DNA of 64,000 nt from Symsagittifera roscoffensis (GCF_963678635.1 NC_087062.1:1736001-1800000); one strand, 5' to 3'. Counted from the first letter of the stretch, positions 12,301 through 24,444 are shown. The notes: generated from the sequence alone by a model not told the origin. Translations and numbers: made by a program.

Positions 12301-15300
12301 TGTTTCAGGGGGTGTTTTGGCCCATTGCTTCTACCCGCAGAACGGAAGAGCCCACTTCGACGACGACGAAACATGGTCTGTGGGCATTAACGAGCCCAAC
12401 GCCATCAACCTGGAGTGGGTGGCCATACACGAGTTCGGTCATGGCCTGGGTTTGGACCATAGCGAGATATTCGACGCAGTCATGTACCCCTTCTACCCGA
12501 GCTTCACTGAGACCATCAACTTGAGGCCGGACGATATCGACGGAATCCAAACCCTCTATGGTTCTTTATTTTTCTTATTTTGAAGGCAATTTGAAGTTGA
12601 TTACTTTTGTTGCTGTAAAACAAGATGTCATGGTATTGGTAACTTCTCTGCACCAGTCAAAGTCCTTATATTAAAACAAAAACTGAAATTATATCGAATT
12701 ATTGCTGTAAGTTATCAATTGAAATGATGGAATTATCGATTTTGTATCATCATCTCAATAAAATACATTAAACCTCACGATATTAATATTTTACTAAATC
12801 GAATTCGATCAGATCTTAAATTCAAAATAATTGTGTTTTGAACTAAAAAAAAGGCAATTTTTCTCAATTTTGTTATAAACAATTTGACCTTGATCTGGGC
12901 TTAGAATGGTGATATTTTTAGGACCTGGAACTGGAGGAAACGCTGCTACTCAAGCTCCAGTTGGGACCACCCCAAGACCAACTACTGTTCCTTCCAGAGG
13001 TGAGTCTTTCAGTTTGTAGGATTTATACCACATCATGCTAGTTGTGAATAGTTCCTGTGCCTTTAGATCTATTGATGACATCAATTAAGCTTAGGCCCCA
13101 GTTTACGGAGCTATAGAGCGTAACGGTTAAGAAACCACACCATTCAGCTTGGCATGAATATTCTAGAACACTAAGAATTCTGAATCTGGAGTTTTCGGAA
13201 ATTTTCAAGTTATTGATTCAGACTAGAGCAACTTGATTGAACTTCAAGGCTATACAGTACCTGACCGTTTTTTGTCTGCAGCTTCTCGCGAATTTTTTCA
13301 TTTTTGAAACGAGCTAATTAAAATGAACAAAATTCTTTTTGTCACAATAAGCCGATGCCAAGGTTGAGAGTTTTGCCATGGTGGAATCCCGGTGGCCAGT
13401 CAATAAGCAGAATGGTCTAAGAGCAGACAAACAGAAAATTTTTTTCAAATTTTATAATCTAATCGGTAAATTAAGTATAAGAATTTTCAATATTACCGAA
13501 GAAGCAATAGTTTATGCATAATTTGAATAACTTAATCGAGAATGCTTTTTAAATTCAATTTGAGAAAACTTGATAAAAAAATCAATTCATGCATATTTTA
13601 TTCAGTTTCTTGGTATTGTTGACGATTATAATAATTGTTTTTTCAATTAGTCCAATTAAATCAATAAAAGTTAACTTTTTTGTATTTTTCTGCTCTTGGA
13701 CCCATTCTGCTCTTAGACCATTCTGCTTTTTGCTCCGCCTCCTGGAATCCCTCATACGCGAAGGACCGAATGCGCGAAAAAAAAAATCAGCCAATCAGTA
13801 ATCTAAAATTTGGAAAGCAAGTAAACATTTCCAGGGACTGAATATTAAATTGGCCGATTATAAAAACGGCAGAAATACGCAAAACTTGCAAATTGTCACT
13901 GACCGCCGCCGAATTGGAACAAATTTTATATTTCAAGGGTTTCGTTATGAAAGAAACAAAATATAGCTTCATTTAATTCATTTTAATTGAATGGCAATTG
14001 TTTCTTTTTAAAAATTGACTTTCGGCTAATTTTGTTTTCGGTCTTTCCCTCATGAGTTTTTTTGCTCAACCGGTCCTTCGCGCATGAGAATAGCCCCCTT
14101 TTGCCATTGCTGTTTGAATGAAATATAGAAATGGAACTTGCATTTTACTGTTTTTTCTTAAAAGCTTCTTTGAATCTTTATTCACGTTCTCAATTAATTG
14201 AAATAATTCTAAGTTTCATCGCTTGATGGCTTACTTAGAATTGTTTTTTGCAAACCGATTGATGCTCTGAAATATCTTGACTTAATTCGAAATTGAATTA
14301 CTTGATGATGTTGCTCACAAGAATTTACTGTTCGCAAACCGATTCATACCATGAAAAATCTTTAATTAATTCGAATTTTCATTGCTTAATGATGTTTGGT
14401 CAAACAATTTAGATTTGGCAAAGTAGTTACTGCTATGAATTTATTATTTTTTAAGCTCCGTCAATCGACTCAAGCTACAAAATTATTTGCGAGAAGACCC
14501 ATGCTTATAAAACATAATTTTTTCGAAACTTCATCGATTCTTGAGGTTGTTCAAAAAACTTGTATTTTTTGAGCCGATTTTTTGCTTCGAAATAAACTGA
14601 AGCTTTTACAAGTTTCATCTCCTCGTGAGTTTGCTTTAGAAAATTAATATTCATCAATTAAAAAATCCAATTAGCGGCGTTTTTTCTGGATGACATTTTA
14701 GTAACTTGGGGCTTGAGTAATTTGCTGCAGAAATCTGGCTGCTATTAAGTATTATTTCGCTTGAGTTTAAAAAATTGCTGCAAGCGCTGGCTTCAGATAT
14801 GAAATATTGTTATTATGTACTTTTTACACAAGCAATGCTTATTCTATAGTATGAACTATCTTTTTTTCCAACCTAAGTCGCAAACTTTGTTGCGACGCAA
14901 ATGTTGTTGCGATAAAATATGATCATTTTGAAAGTGTTCATTTTTATCAATAACGAGCTATTAAGTACAGCCAATGCTAAGGATTTTAACACAGACTATT
15001 CTTTTTCTGACTTTCGTAACCAAAGTAACGGAATAATTATGCTCGGGGTGGTTTTTTTCTTCAGACAGATTTCGACTTTAACTAGCAATTTTTGACGTTT
15101 TTTTACATCATTCAAAGAGTATTGTTGTCCTTAACTTAAATTTGGAAAGATATTTCACCTGTGATCAATTTTTGTAAAGTCATGGGGGTTCAATAACTGC
15201 CAATTTGGGACAATTAACGCGCGATATATTTCGCGCTATTAACGCGTAAGCGGAGATTTAATCCGTGAAAGAAAACGTTCCAAATTGGTTGAAGGAAGCT

Positions 15301-17179
15301 TATTTGCCTTAATTGATTTGTTACTAGGAGCGAATTTTATGACTTTGTACTTGATATGGCGTGTGGGGGGATGATTTTCACAAAAAATTTCAAATTAAAA
15401 AAAATTCATTTTATTTTTATTACATTAATTTTTTCATGCTATTACTGCTCCATAGTCTGCTCTATAAATTGAGGCATGTTAGTTGGTAAATTTCTTTTTT
15501 TCAAATTGGCTGGTACTGTTAATGCGTCATAATTGGCGTGCGTCACTTAAGAAATTTTGTAGACTCAACGTTTTAATCATTCAGTTTTTCCCAGTAGCGA
15601 TATCGGTCATATTTTTGCTTGTATATGCGAAGTGCAACTTTTCCTCTGTGTATTAATTTGAAATTCCCCCTTCAAAGCAAATGAATCTCCTTAAAGGGTT
15701 AAATAGCTGGTATAATAGTCCTTTTCCTCATAATTTTTCGCAGTCCTAAATAATTACAGCGAGGAAATTTTTTAAAAGAAAATGACTACTTGTAGGTCAT
15801 TCTTCATCACATGGACCCTTCGCTGGGAGTTCATCGCAACCCCGGTCTTGTCCGGTACCCACAATGAACGCCGCCTTCGTCGACCACCTCGGTCAGGTGC
15901 AGATGATTTCCGACGACGAAATCTGGAGCTTCACAGATCGAGGCGTGAATACTCTGAGTCCTACCCAAACGTGGAGATACAACATGTACTATCCACGAGA
16001 CGTGAATGCAGTCGTGACTGTTGACTCGGGTCTCACTTACGTGTTCTCGGGAATGCATGTGTTTGAGTTCGACTACAGAAGTCAATTCCCTGCTCTGAAG
16101 TACGTCGAGTACATGGGAATCAGTACGGATACCAAGATTGACGCGGCATTGCTGTACCCTACCAACAAAGCCATCTACATTTTCCAGGTAAATGGTGTGT
16201 AGTAGATCTCAAAATATGAATATTTTTAGAAATTTTTTCTTCGGGTGTGTTTTAGTTTTTTTCCTGTTTTTCACGCAAAAACAGGGACGACAAATAATCA
16301 TCGGAGTGGGTTGTGATAAGTCATACTATAGACCTTTCAATCGTGATTCGATAAACATTAAAATTTTGTCAAAAAGTTCTTATGTCGAGATCCGATTTAA
16401 AATTTTGCGTTTTGGCTTAATTTCGAGCGAGTAAAGTTAAGTTAAGTTAAGACGGTTTGTATATAAGGGAAAGGACCAACGTAACTAGCTAATCAGCTCT
16501 TCGCGAGAAGCGCCGTTGTACCCCTGTTTAAGATCTACAGGCATGTTTTTGGTTATTTTTCAGTCAATTTTTGTATCTAAGTTTTCGCTCAGTTCATCTC
16601 ATCACGCCACGAATCAAAAAGTACACTATTTGAAAAAGATTTTTTTTGGAGTTTTTTATCATAGTTATCAGAGTTTTCTGTGCTACTTGCGCAGCAACCG
16701 GCTATCCTTACTCTTATTTAGCCTCACTTGAAGCTTGTTTAGATTTTGTCAAATCAATATGTTGATGAAGGCTAATGAAATAAGTGAATTTTCGATAAAT
16801 GAAGTAGTTTTTTGTTTTATCATCAAGAAAAGTTGAAAAGTTGGTTATATTCCGTTCATTTATAGAACTGTTTGTTGACAATATTGTTTCACACGCTTAT
16901 GCCATTTCATAGGGAACCCAATACTACAAAGTTGACCCCACAACTCTCGAAATTGAGCCTTCGTATCCGAGACCAATCTATCTGTACTGGTCTGGAGTGC
17001 CGGACAATCTGGACGCAGCGTTGGCCTACAAAGGAGATGTGTACGTGATCAAAGGAGACCGCTACTGGAAGTTCGACACTGTCACCAACGAGGTTCCCGC
17101 TGGATACCCGAGGTCTGTTAACGAAGACTGGTTCAACTGCGACAGTCAGATGTCTGGAAATATCCAGGGAGAGCCATGA
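9338..17179 (+). CDS. secreted matrix metalloproteinase with hemopexin domain (8 exons)
   Basis: Coding exons are 9338-9520, 9815-9888, 10556-10746, 11593-11808, 12309-12560, 12922-12999, 15796-16187 and 16913-17179. All introns are GT-AG and every phase joins, giving 550 aa. Residues 1-20 form a signal peptide; I chose ATG 9338 because the upstream in-frame triplet at 9326 is GTG. The prodomain has the cysteine switch MNKPRCANED (Cys113). The catalytic domain (about 150-305) has the zinc helix HEFGHGLGLDH (His262, Glu263, His266, His272) and a Met-turn at Met280. A T/P-rich linker leads to a four-bladed hemopexin domain closed by Cys350 and Cys538. It is a zinc endopeptidase of extracellular matrix. 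No furin RXKR site, membrane anchor or fibronectin repeats are present. Oddities are an extra Cys228 in the catalytic domain and ANED instead of GVPD in the switch. Confidence 0.95.
14900..15420. repeat. dispersed repeat family B, copy in MMP intron 6
   Basis: The stretch from about 14995 (GTAACCAAAGTAACGGAATA) to about 15385 matches, with scattered changes, the stretch 24680-25080. Shared landmarks include TTGTTGTCCT, AACGCGTAAGC and TTGTACTT followed by GCGTGT. Shorter related pieces occur at 24445-24560 and 25330-25470. No coding potential or terminal repeats were seen, so it is probably an old non-autonomous element. Confidence 0.5.
16434..16563 (-). mobile_element. 5'-truncated SINE copy in MMP intron 7
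   Basis: Matches the body and 3' part of the SINE at 20280-20510 (shared blocks GGGAAAGGACCAAC, CAGCTC, GTTGTRCCC and TTTTTGGTTATTTTTC). The tRNA-related head is missing. On the minus strand it ends in three TTAAC repeats, a simple-repeat tail of the kind used for SINE/LINE priming. Confidence 0.5.
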
Positions 17180-17564
17180 CTTGATCTCAGAAGCAGCACA
17201 GAGTTCGAAGTCGAACTTCAAACGGATGATATTGCATCTTCAACCATTATACCTATTGTAAATTCATTTAACATGTTTGTTTTGCTGATGGTAATAGAAT
17301 TTATGATGTAATATGCATAACTGTAAATACTTTTTGTCCCTTGTACATTGTGAATCAAACCAAACCAAGAGTGGTTGCTGAACGAAATCGTTAATTGTGA
17401 ATACTTTAGCTAAATAAATATTAGAATGCATTTTTTTCCTTAGAAAAGACTTCATGTTTACCTTTTTTTGTTGAAAATCGTTTCCTAATAAACAAAAACA
17501 TACCAGACTGTTACTGTTTTTACACAAAATAAGATGATTGATTTTTGAAACTTGGAGAATAAAT
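17180..17564. terminator. convergent 3' UTRs with poly(A) signals of the MMP gene
   Basis: Only 385 bp separate the MMP stop (17179) from the stop of the minus-strand gene (17565). Plus-strand AATAAA hexamers sit at 17413, 17487 and 17558. The last would place the MMP transcript end at or past the neighbouring stop codon, so the two mRNAs may overlap tail to tail. No AATAAA was noticed on the minus strand here. Confidence 0.5.
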
Positions 17565-20500
17565 TTACAAATCATGGGAGACAACATTGATTGAATAGTC
17601 TTTTCCGAATTTCAATTCCGATCTCGAATTGTGAAACGGCTGCAGTTCCTCAACGACTTGTGGATCGACGCCACAAATCTTCTTCAAATGTTTGTGCACA
17701 GTCCAAAACAGAGCACTGTTCACATTGTCAATTGAAACTTCTCTGGCCCTGTGACAATGGATGGTGTTTGTGACGCTGTTGCGACGCTGGTAAATGCTGA
17801 ACTCGGACCCCGGCTTCTCGCCGTCCAGTGTTTTCTCAGAAGTGCCGGTGAATAGAATGAGCACTGATGGGTCGTGGTGGAGGCATGAAAAGATTCGGCC
17901 CAGTGCTCGCTTGGTCGAATCGACTGCTGATCGCTCTGCATTTTCCAGGGCCATGCAAACTATGAGATGGTCCAGCTTGCTCCTAAATTGAAGCAGCAAT
18001 CTTATGAACAGAATAAACAAACATGCAAGTATGATAGTACTCTGCAAAAAACTATGAATTATAATTCCCCTTTTTTGGCAAAAGTTCATAAAGTTCTTAT
18101 GGGATCTACTAAAGAATTGCTATCTATAAATAAAAGCAGTAAATTTTAGCACTAGAGCAATCTTTTGAAAATTCGTATTTTGCTGAATTCTGATTGGTCG
18201 AAAATTCGACTAACTTAATCTTCTTAACAATTAGCAATTTTTTGAAAGCGCGGGGGGGGGGGGGGGGGGCGAATTGCTAAGTAGGTCCTTGAAAGTGTTC
18301 TCTCCTTACTCTTTAAATAGCGATTCGTATGTTTCCTGGAAAATTGTGGAAGTTTCGGTCCAGTTTTTGTCGTTGGATTTGAAGAGTGCGTGGTTGAAAT
18401 TGATCATTTTCTCCTTCGAGAGTTCAATCTTCATCTTCGAGTGCCAATCTTTCATGCCACTCAAAAAGTACTGCTTTCGGGTCGGCATCGCTAGGAATGA
18501 TGTTTTCTCCGCTTCCTCTCCCTCTTTCTTCTCGCTCGAGTTTTCTTCCTCGTTTTGTTTGTCTCCATCCTTTTTAGAAAGATCAGTTTGGCTCCTTTTG
18601 GGTATCCCAGCTGCATGCAAAAATGTAACTCAAAATACTGCAATAAATTCTTCAAATATTTGAAAGCATGCAGAAAAATAGAACAATAGTAACAAGTTTT
18701 CCCAACAAAGTATTTCCAGAATGCATATTTCAATAGTATAGCCCATAACCTGAACACTAAACATTTTGATATATAAGCTGACAGTCTAGAGGGAAAAATA
18801 CATAAACCATACAAACACATATGCACTTTTATCTCTAACTTGCAGCTTCTGTGACGGTTTTGAGGAGCATTTCTGAGGGACCGGCGAAGAGGATTCCCAC
18901 TTTGTGGGGGAACGCAGTCTGCCTTGCCAGCCTTAAGTGGGACCCCCAGGGGATGACGTCAATGCCCTCCTCTATGAAGAAGCTACGCAGACTCCTGCAA
19001 ACACACAATGTGCTTAAAAAACCTTCAAAAAAAATACTTTTTGGGTTCATTAAATTCTTTGCTTGGAACCATTATCTTTTACAAACTCTTTCCATTCAGA
19101 AAAGGTAGCAAAAATGGTCCAATTTTTGGCAAACAAAAAAACATGTTTAGTGATTTTTTTCGGTCTCGTTGATTTTTTTGAAAACAATTTTCATAGTTCT
19201 CTTTCCCAGCATATATAGCAGCGTTCAAAAACCATAAATGATACCCTTCCGTACACTGATAGCTAATAAGCTCCAAGTTGTGGCCACTAAAAAACGTTCA
19301 AAAGTAGTTAGTTTTGGTTTCATTAAAATTTTTGTTCAAATGGTTATAACCCCCCAGCCTAGTAAAAATATATTCTTCCTACTATCCTGCACACTGTTGT
19401 TTTGCTATTATGGAAGAGGGGCTATAGTTTACTGGAAGGCCACTTATAGGAAAAAGATCATTAATTCTAGGATAAATTAAAGCTGCTTCTGAAGATTACC
19501 AAGTTAGTTTCACCAGTATGAAATAGAAATCGATCTCGTCTGAATTTGAATATTTTAGAAATTAAAATTTTAAAGCAAAATGTATCTTAGTAAAAATTTT
19601 AGAAGTAAATGTAAAAACTGGGAGAAAAATTAATAAAACTACGATTTATTTTCCCCCAACCCCAAATAAAGCATCAGTTTTGTGGCGAATGGTTTTACAA
19701 GGTTGTCAAAATATGTTTGTTTAGTTATTCACTCTGCATGGAAATTATCGGCTCCTTTTCCTTTTCTCCCATAAGCACACATAAGCTTGATTTTTATCGT
19801 GTAACGAAGGGTTTTACAAGGTTAAGTAGCGAGACTTAAGGTGTTTGTCAGGGCTCAATCAGTCAGCTCAATCAGTCGTTTTCATAACAATCGGAAATTG
19901 TGAAAAAAAATGTAAAAATTCGCAGTTGGGGAGCGGGAGTAGAAAAAAAGCCGTAAAAACGCTGAAACTACAAGTGAATGTTCACCTTTTCACATTCATG
20001 TAGAACTGGGGTGAGTCCAAATCAGGCGGGTTGTTTGGAAAAGGAGAGGTGACTTGGACCACCCTGTCCATGTTCTCTCTCCATTCGTCTATCTTGTGGT
20101 AGAACTCCTCCAGCAGTTCGCTGCAGATGTCCTCTGTGATCAGTTCCGAAGAGAGGGGGACTCGGAACAACTCCTGTTTCTTCATGCAACACACCAGTAC
20201 TCCTCGGATCCCGAAGTCAACCAGTGGCTCCTCTGACACAAGTTAGATTTTATAAAATAAGTAGCTCTTTTTCCTCCACACTCAAGTTAAGACCATTTAT
20301 CCACGAGGGAAAGGACCAACATACCAGCTGTACAGCTCATCACGGCGAACTGCTGTTGTGCCCGTGCTTAAAACTATATGCAATTTTTTTGGTTATTTTT
20401 CTGGGCCGGGTAATGTTGCCTCATCCTCAAGCAACGAGCGCGGATCATGGGGGGCTTCGAACATCCGACCCTTCGATTGAGAGGCGGAGACGTTACCACT

Positions 20501-21783
20501 TCAACACCCCTCCTCCTCCTCCTCCTCCTCCTCCTTCACTTGCAATTTTTTTTTTGCTCACCTTGTCCGATTGTTACAAAAATTGACTAATTCGGCCATG
20601 AAATACATGCGACTTGGTCTCTACATGCTCAACCTTGTAAACCCCTCGACCTCTCGTTATACCATAAAACTGATGCTTATGTGAGGCTGAGGAGGGCCAA
20701 AAGTATCGCGAAGGCAGAGGAACCAAGTAGAAAAATGAGGACAACCTAGTATTTTGCGCATGTGTGTCAATTCGTCTTTCAGCCCCCCTTTGGAGGCCAG
20801 TCTGCTCAGATCCACAGTCCACACGACTGCCCAATAACTGCCACCTCTCAGTGCCTCCAGAGCATGGGCACTGCTGTTGAGTGCCTCGAAGGAGATCTCC
20901 GTCAACTCAAGAGTGAACGGGGCAAAAGAGGCCATTTTGGACATGCGAGTGTCCGCTGTGACCTTCAACGTCACTTCAAATTGCTTCTGAAACAAGCATG
21001 AGCGTGTTGCTCTTTTTCTTTTTCCCCACCTGCAAATGTTTAGAAGTCAGAATTTTGTTTAAATTGTTCGATTGTTACCAAATTTTTCATGCGAACTAAT
21101 AAAGCTATGACAAACATATTTGGTCTTCATAATTAACTTCGTAAAACCACTCGCTACACCATAAAATTGATGCTCGTGTTAAGTGAGGGGATTGTGGAAG
21201 AACTATTAGCGTTATTCACATTGCGGTTGCTTTTTTTGCTCTTCCGTTGCCCCGTAACCTGCTTAGCCAACGTAATTATTGACAAGCTGCCCCCCCCCCC
21301 CCCCCACCTCACATGAACATCATTTTTTGGGCAACTAGTTGTTTTACATAGTTGAGTATTAGTGTCTAAATGTGTGTATCATGACCTAAAAAGTCCGCGT
21401 GTCACTTTTCATCGTGAAAGGAGAAAAGAGTCTACAAACTTTCCAAAGTTGCCGTTTCCTTTTTTTTAAGTTTTTTTGAGCAATTAGCTGCGTTTATCCC
21501 TGGAAACTGATCATGAAGTGGCGCTCTTTGAAAAAACCTTATTGTTCTCTTGTGAGAAATCCTAATTTCAAAAGTGTGAAAAAATGAAACTGCGATTATT
21601 TTTCTGACCTTGACAAAGTATCTGAAATCGGGACACTGAGTTGCACCCGCAATGAAGGAGCTCTTCCCACTCTTCTCTCGTCCAATCACCAAGATCCGAA
21701 TCAGTTCTTCCTCGTCTCGTACCGCGAAACTTGCAAATCTCCGACTCAGACACTTTTCATCTTCCGGTGCAAACTTGGCAGTC
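17565..21783 (-). CDS. multi-exon gene: P-loop GTPase-like domain plus second degenerate GTPase-like domain (5' end not found)
   Basis: Six exons, in transcript order, are 21783-21609, 20986-20746, 20232-19986, 18994-18840, 18610-18310 and 17982-17565. Each junction has AG acceptor and GT donor and every phase joins, giving about 512 aa to a TAA at 17565. Exon 1 as listed has the Walker A motif GREKSGKS after IRILVI, preceded by an acidic EEE run as in G-alpha and Ras-like folds. Exon 2 has WAVVWTVDLSRL (the strand after switch II) but no DxxG. Exon 3 has VLVCCMKKQEL where NKxD is expected. Exon 4 restarts a fold with VGILFAGPSEM, lacking GKS. Exon 5 inserts a K/E-rich linker. Exon 6 has LDHLIVCMAL and SVLILFTGTSEK, matching later G-domain strands. 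The second half weakly recalls CENP-M-type pseudo-GTPases. I do not recognise the family. The upstream exon is missing: a stop lies just before the acceptor at 21784. Confidence 0.68.
18252..18269. repeat. poly-G tract (18 G)
   Basis: An uninterrupted run of 18 G inside the last intron of the minus-strand GTPase-like gene. Similar runs of C or G at 21290, 27808 and 47366 border copies of dispersed repeat family D. Confidence 0.8.
19670..19850 (-). repeat. dispersed repeat family D, rearranged copies
   Basis: Two adjacent minus-oriented pieces share GGTTTTACAAGGTT and flanking positions with the family D copies at 20555, 21030, 27818 and 47178. The match is weaker than between those four. They lie in an intron of the GTPase-like gene. 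Confidence 0.4.
20280..20510 (-). mobile_element. tRNA-derived SINE
   Basis: On the minus strand this starts with an RNA polymerase III A-box-like AGTGGTAACG (20500-20491) followed about 30 nt later by a B-box-like GTTCGAAGCC (20462-20453), a tRNA-like head. An unrelated body follows that recurs at 16434-16563. The 3' end reads GGTCTTAACTTGAG. It sits in the intron between exons 2 and 3 of the GTPase-like gene. The (CCT)n tract at 20507-20536 borders its 5' end. Confidence 0.6.
20507..20536 (+). repeat. (CCT)n microsatellite
   Basis: About ten uninterrupted CCT units directly beside the SINE head. Confidence 0.9.
20555..20695 (+). repeat. dispersed repeat family D
   Basis: Shares the ordered blocks CGATTGTTAC, ACTAAT, GACTTGGT/GACAAACATATTTGGT, CTTGTAAA, CCATAAAA and TGATGCT with the copies at 21030-21190 and 27818-27985. 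It is intronic and has no coding potential. Confidence 0.5.
21030..21190 (+). repeat. dispersed repeat family D
   Basis: A well preserved copy: CACCTGC start, GACAAACATATTTGGT centre, CCATAAAATTGATGCTCG near the end, then a G-rich terminus. It lies in the intron between the first two known exons of the GTPase-like gene. Confidence 0.6.
21288..21410 (-). repeat. dispersed repeat family D with poly-C terminus
   Basis: A run of about 16 C followed by CACCTCACATGAACATCATTTT matches the reversed end of family D. The tract is the expanded G-rich terminus of the family read from the other strand. Confidence 0.45.
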
Positions 21784-22534
21784 CTGTAGGCTCATACCCA
21801 TTATAGCCCTCTGCATGTACAAAAAATATAGTCCCATCTTGCGGTGATGCTCTTTTTCTACCTCCCTGATGCTTTTGTGAGGTGGGATGGGAAAAGAAAA
21901 TGGGGTGTTTGTATTATAGGGGCTTTTTCCACCCCCCTTCTCACACATGAAATTCAATCTTAAAAAAAAACATTTCAACGTTGTCATAATGCAATAAAAT
22001 ATGGAGCGGTGAGCAAACTAACATTTATGAACAGATTTGTTTTTCATACCTTACATCGTAACATCACGCATTTAGCCATAAAAACACGTAAAACAACTGA
22101 GAAAACGGAAAATTTGAAATGTAGGGGGAAATCAAAAAGAGTCTATGCTAAAATTTTATACGGGCAATAATGGAAAAGACCTGTGTTTGTTCCCACACTT
22201 TTCACGCTCCTTTTCCAAGAAATTCTTCAGGTCATTTTCGCCTTCAATCTCCTCTTTCTTCAATCCAAGTTGTGTCATTTTTAAAAATCAAACAGCTATC
22301 TTGCGCTAAACTCAGTTCACATAAACAGAACATGCGCCGATTCTGGCAGAGAAAACAAATGTATCTTCTTCCGTTGATCAATGTTTATCCTTCCTTCAGT
22401 TTTGGTGAAATTAATAATTAATTGCAATTTTAGTGCATTTTAAAAACGCACGTTTAAGAAATAAATTTTAATGAAAGGACTATTTGTACTGATTGTACGT
22501 TGGATCAAACTGACTTTAAAACTCTGGAAGGAAA

Positions 22535-22925
22535 TCAGGGGCGGTTCTAAGAACTTTCGAGGAGAGAATTTTCAAATTTTTGTCGATATTTTGTGAGGTT
22601 GACCAAATTGGTTTTCCGAGCGCTCCCAGAACACTATAAAGACACTATTTTGACAAAATTTTCTGCACCGGAGGCCAATTTAAAAAAAAAACAGGTCAAA
22701 ATGCCGTTTTTGGGCTTTTTTTGGAAGTTTTTCTTCCAAAAAATTGCCCATTTTCGGCGCTCGCTCCCTTTTAAAATTGGTATATATTGGCGCCAAAAAT
22801 GCTTCTGGAAAAATTTTGGGGTTTTCACTGCAAAAAAATGTCAAAAAATACCAAAGGGGATCCTTTAAAATTTGAGGGAGCAGAATCCCTGAAAGGAAGC
22901 GTCTCCTCCCACCCCACCCCCTTGT
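22535..22925 (+). mobile_element. hAT-type MITE, copy 1
   Basis: Begins CAGGGGCGGTTCTAAGAA and shares the body of the 26477-26861 copy: GAGCGCTCCC, TTTTGACAAAATTTTC, GCTCGCTCCC and TATATTGGCGCC in order. The 3' terminus is eroded to a C-rich stretch and no target duplication was found. Short frames across it are not genes. Confidence 0.65.
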
Positions 22926-23214
22926 TAATTTTTTTCTCCTTCCTTATGTAAGCATACTTTTTTGATGTGACGAGAGGTTCTACGAGTTTTATAACAAGAC
23001 CAAATATCTTTCGAGTTAGTCATTCAAATTGTGCGCTCTTTTCCAGTTCTCTCCCTTTTAATTTGCTGATTTTTTTGTCATCAATTTTTGAAACTTGATT
23101 TTGAAAACGAAGTTTTTTATTGGTACAATTCCAACTACAGGAATTTGGAAATTTAACAAAAAAAATATTCTATTCAAACCCTACACCAAAAATGCGGGAA
23201 GCTATATTGAAATT

Positions 23215-23830
23215 ACCGGCAAGGCATGAAAAAAAAACATGAAAATGAATTTTATCGAGCTGTATAAATTGTGTTCTGCTATAGAACTTTCGATTGAATT
23301 TCTGCAAAGCAGAAAAACTTTACATGGAACAAGATACTGTGAATGTGAACACGAGATGAAATTAATATTTCGGATCGCAAAGATCGATGGAGATGTGGTC
23401 AAAAAAAATGCAGAAAACAAAAACAATTGAAAGCAGGAACGTCGCTAGAAGGCACTCATCTCAGCTATCAACAGGTGACACTTTTCTTGTACTGCTGAAA
23501 AATATGCTTCGATCAAGTTTTGTGAACAGGAACTTGGAATTGGTCATACCACGACTGTCAATTGAAATAATTTTTGTTCGAGAAGTTTGTGCATAGTTTC
23601 TTTATTAGAATCCAAAAAAATTGAAGGAAAACGCAACACCGTTGAAACTGATGAGAATCAATTTGTAAAAAGGAAGTACAATAGGATCAGAGCGGTCAGA
23701 GAACAATTGGTGTTTGGAGGTATCTACAGGAAAACTGGAAATTGTTTTTTGTATGTGTTGGAAAATTACACTAAAGATTTGCTCATGCCCATCATAAAAA
23801 AAAAGCAATACATCAGATAGTAACATTTAT
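23215..23830 (+). pseudogene. Merlin/IS1016-type (ISXO2-like) transposase remnant
   Basis: Three plus-strand frames chain with frame changes: 23239-23430 (RYCECEHEMKL, a zinc-ribbon-like start), 23387-23596 (ending FVREVC) and 23587-23820 (VETDENQFVKRKYNR, then LVFGGIYRKTGNCFL and LPIIKKKQYI-like). The order zinc ribbon, REVC, EIDES-like first Asp, RKYNRGR, WVFGGI-RETG and PIIQ-YI is that of ISXO2-like DDE transposases used by Merlin elements. Frame breaks and lack of the downstream catalytic DEW/E region mean it is dead. The terminal inverted repeats were not located. Confidence 0.62.
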
Positions 23831-24444
23831 TCGGACGAGTGAAAATCTTACAATGATATAGAAAATTAGTGGTGATTTTCTTTTAAAAAGGGTGATTTTC
23901 AGCACAACTTCTAAATGCTAAGTGTATGTAAAAGCTTTCAAGAAAAACTAAATTTTTTTCAATTGGCAAGATTATTTTTTTCGATTTATTTTCATTAACA
24001 AAACTGCTCGCTGAGAAATTATCACGGCTCCTTACCCTCCTACCAATCCCGCCCCCGCCCACCTAACATTGGCATCAATTTTAGTGTATAACAGCTTTTT
24101 CCACTTTCCCACTTCATTTCATTTTCTGTTTCGAGAAATAAGAAACAGGTTCTTTTAGTTTTTGTCTCCACAATTCTTTTTTTTCCAGTTTTTTTTATTG
24201 TGTTACATGCTATTATGGCTGAATGCGAGATGCTACGATGTAAAGTATGATAAAAAATTTGTGCGTACAAGAAATAATTTTTTCACCATGTAAAATGTCT
24301 TTTCAGCATGTTAACGTGAAATTAGTGTTTCAAAGTGAATAGCAAATGAGGGAGTGGAAAAGAGCCAAGAAAATTTGTCCTAATACAATGAATTTTTGCA
24401 TGTTGAATAAAATTGTCTATCATGCTTGTACTTTTTGTTACTGT

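Noticed and set aside
18851..19108. Plus-strand exon opposite exon 4 of the GTPase-like gene
   Set aside because: A plus-strand acceptor-like sequence exists at 18843, but the minus-strand reading joins in phase on both sides and carries the protein-like pattern.
21757..21987. Minus-strand 76-codon frame as the missing first exon of the GTPase-like gene
   Set aside because: It is in a different frame from the P-loop exon and offers no compatible donor that I can see.
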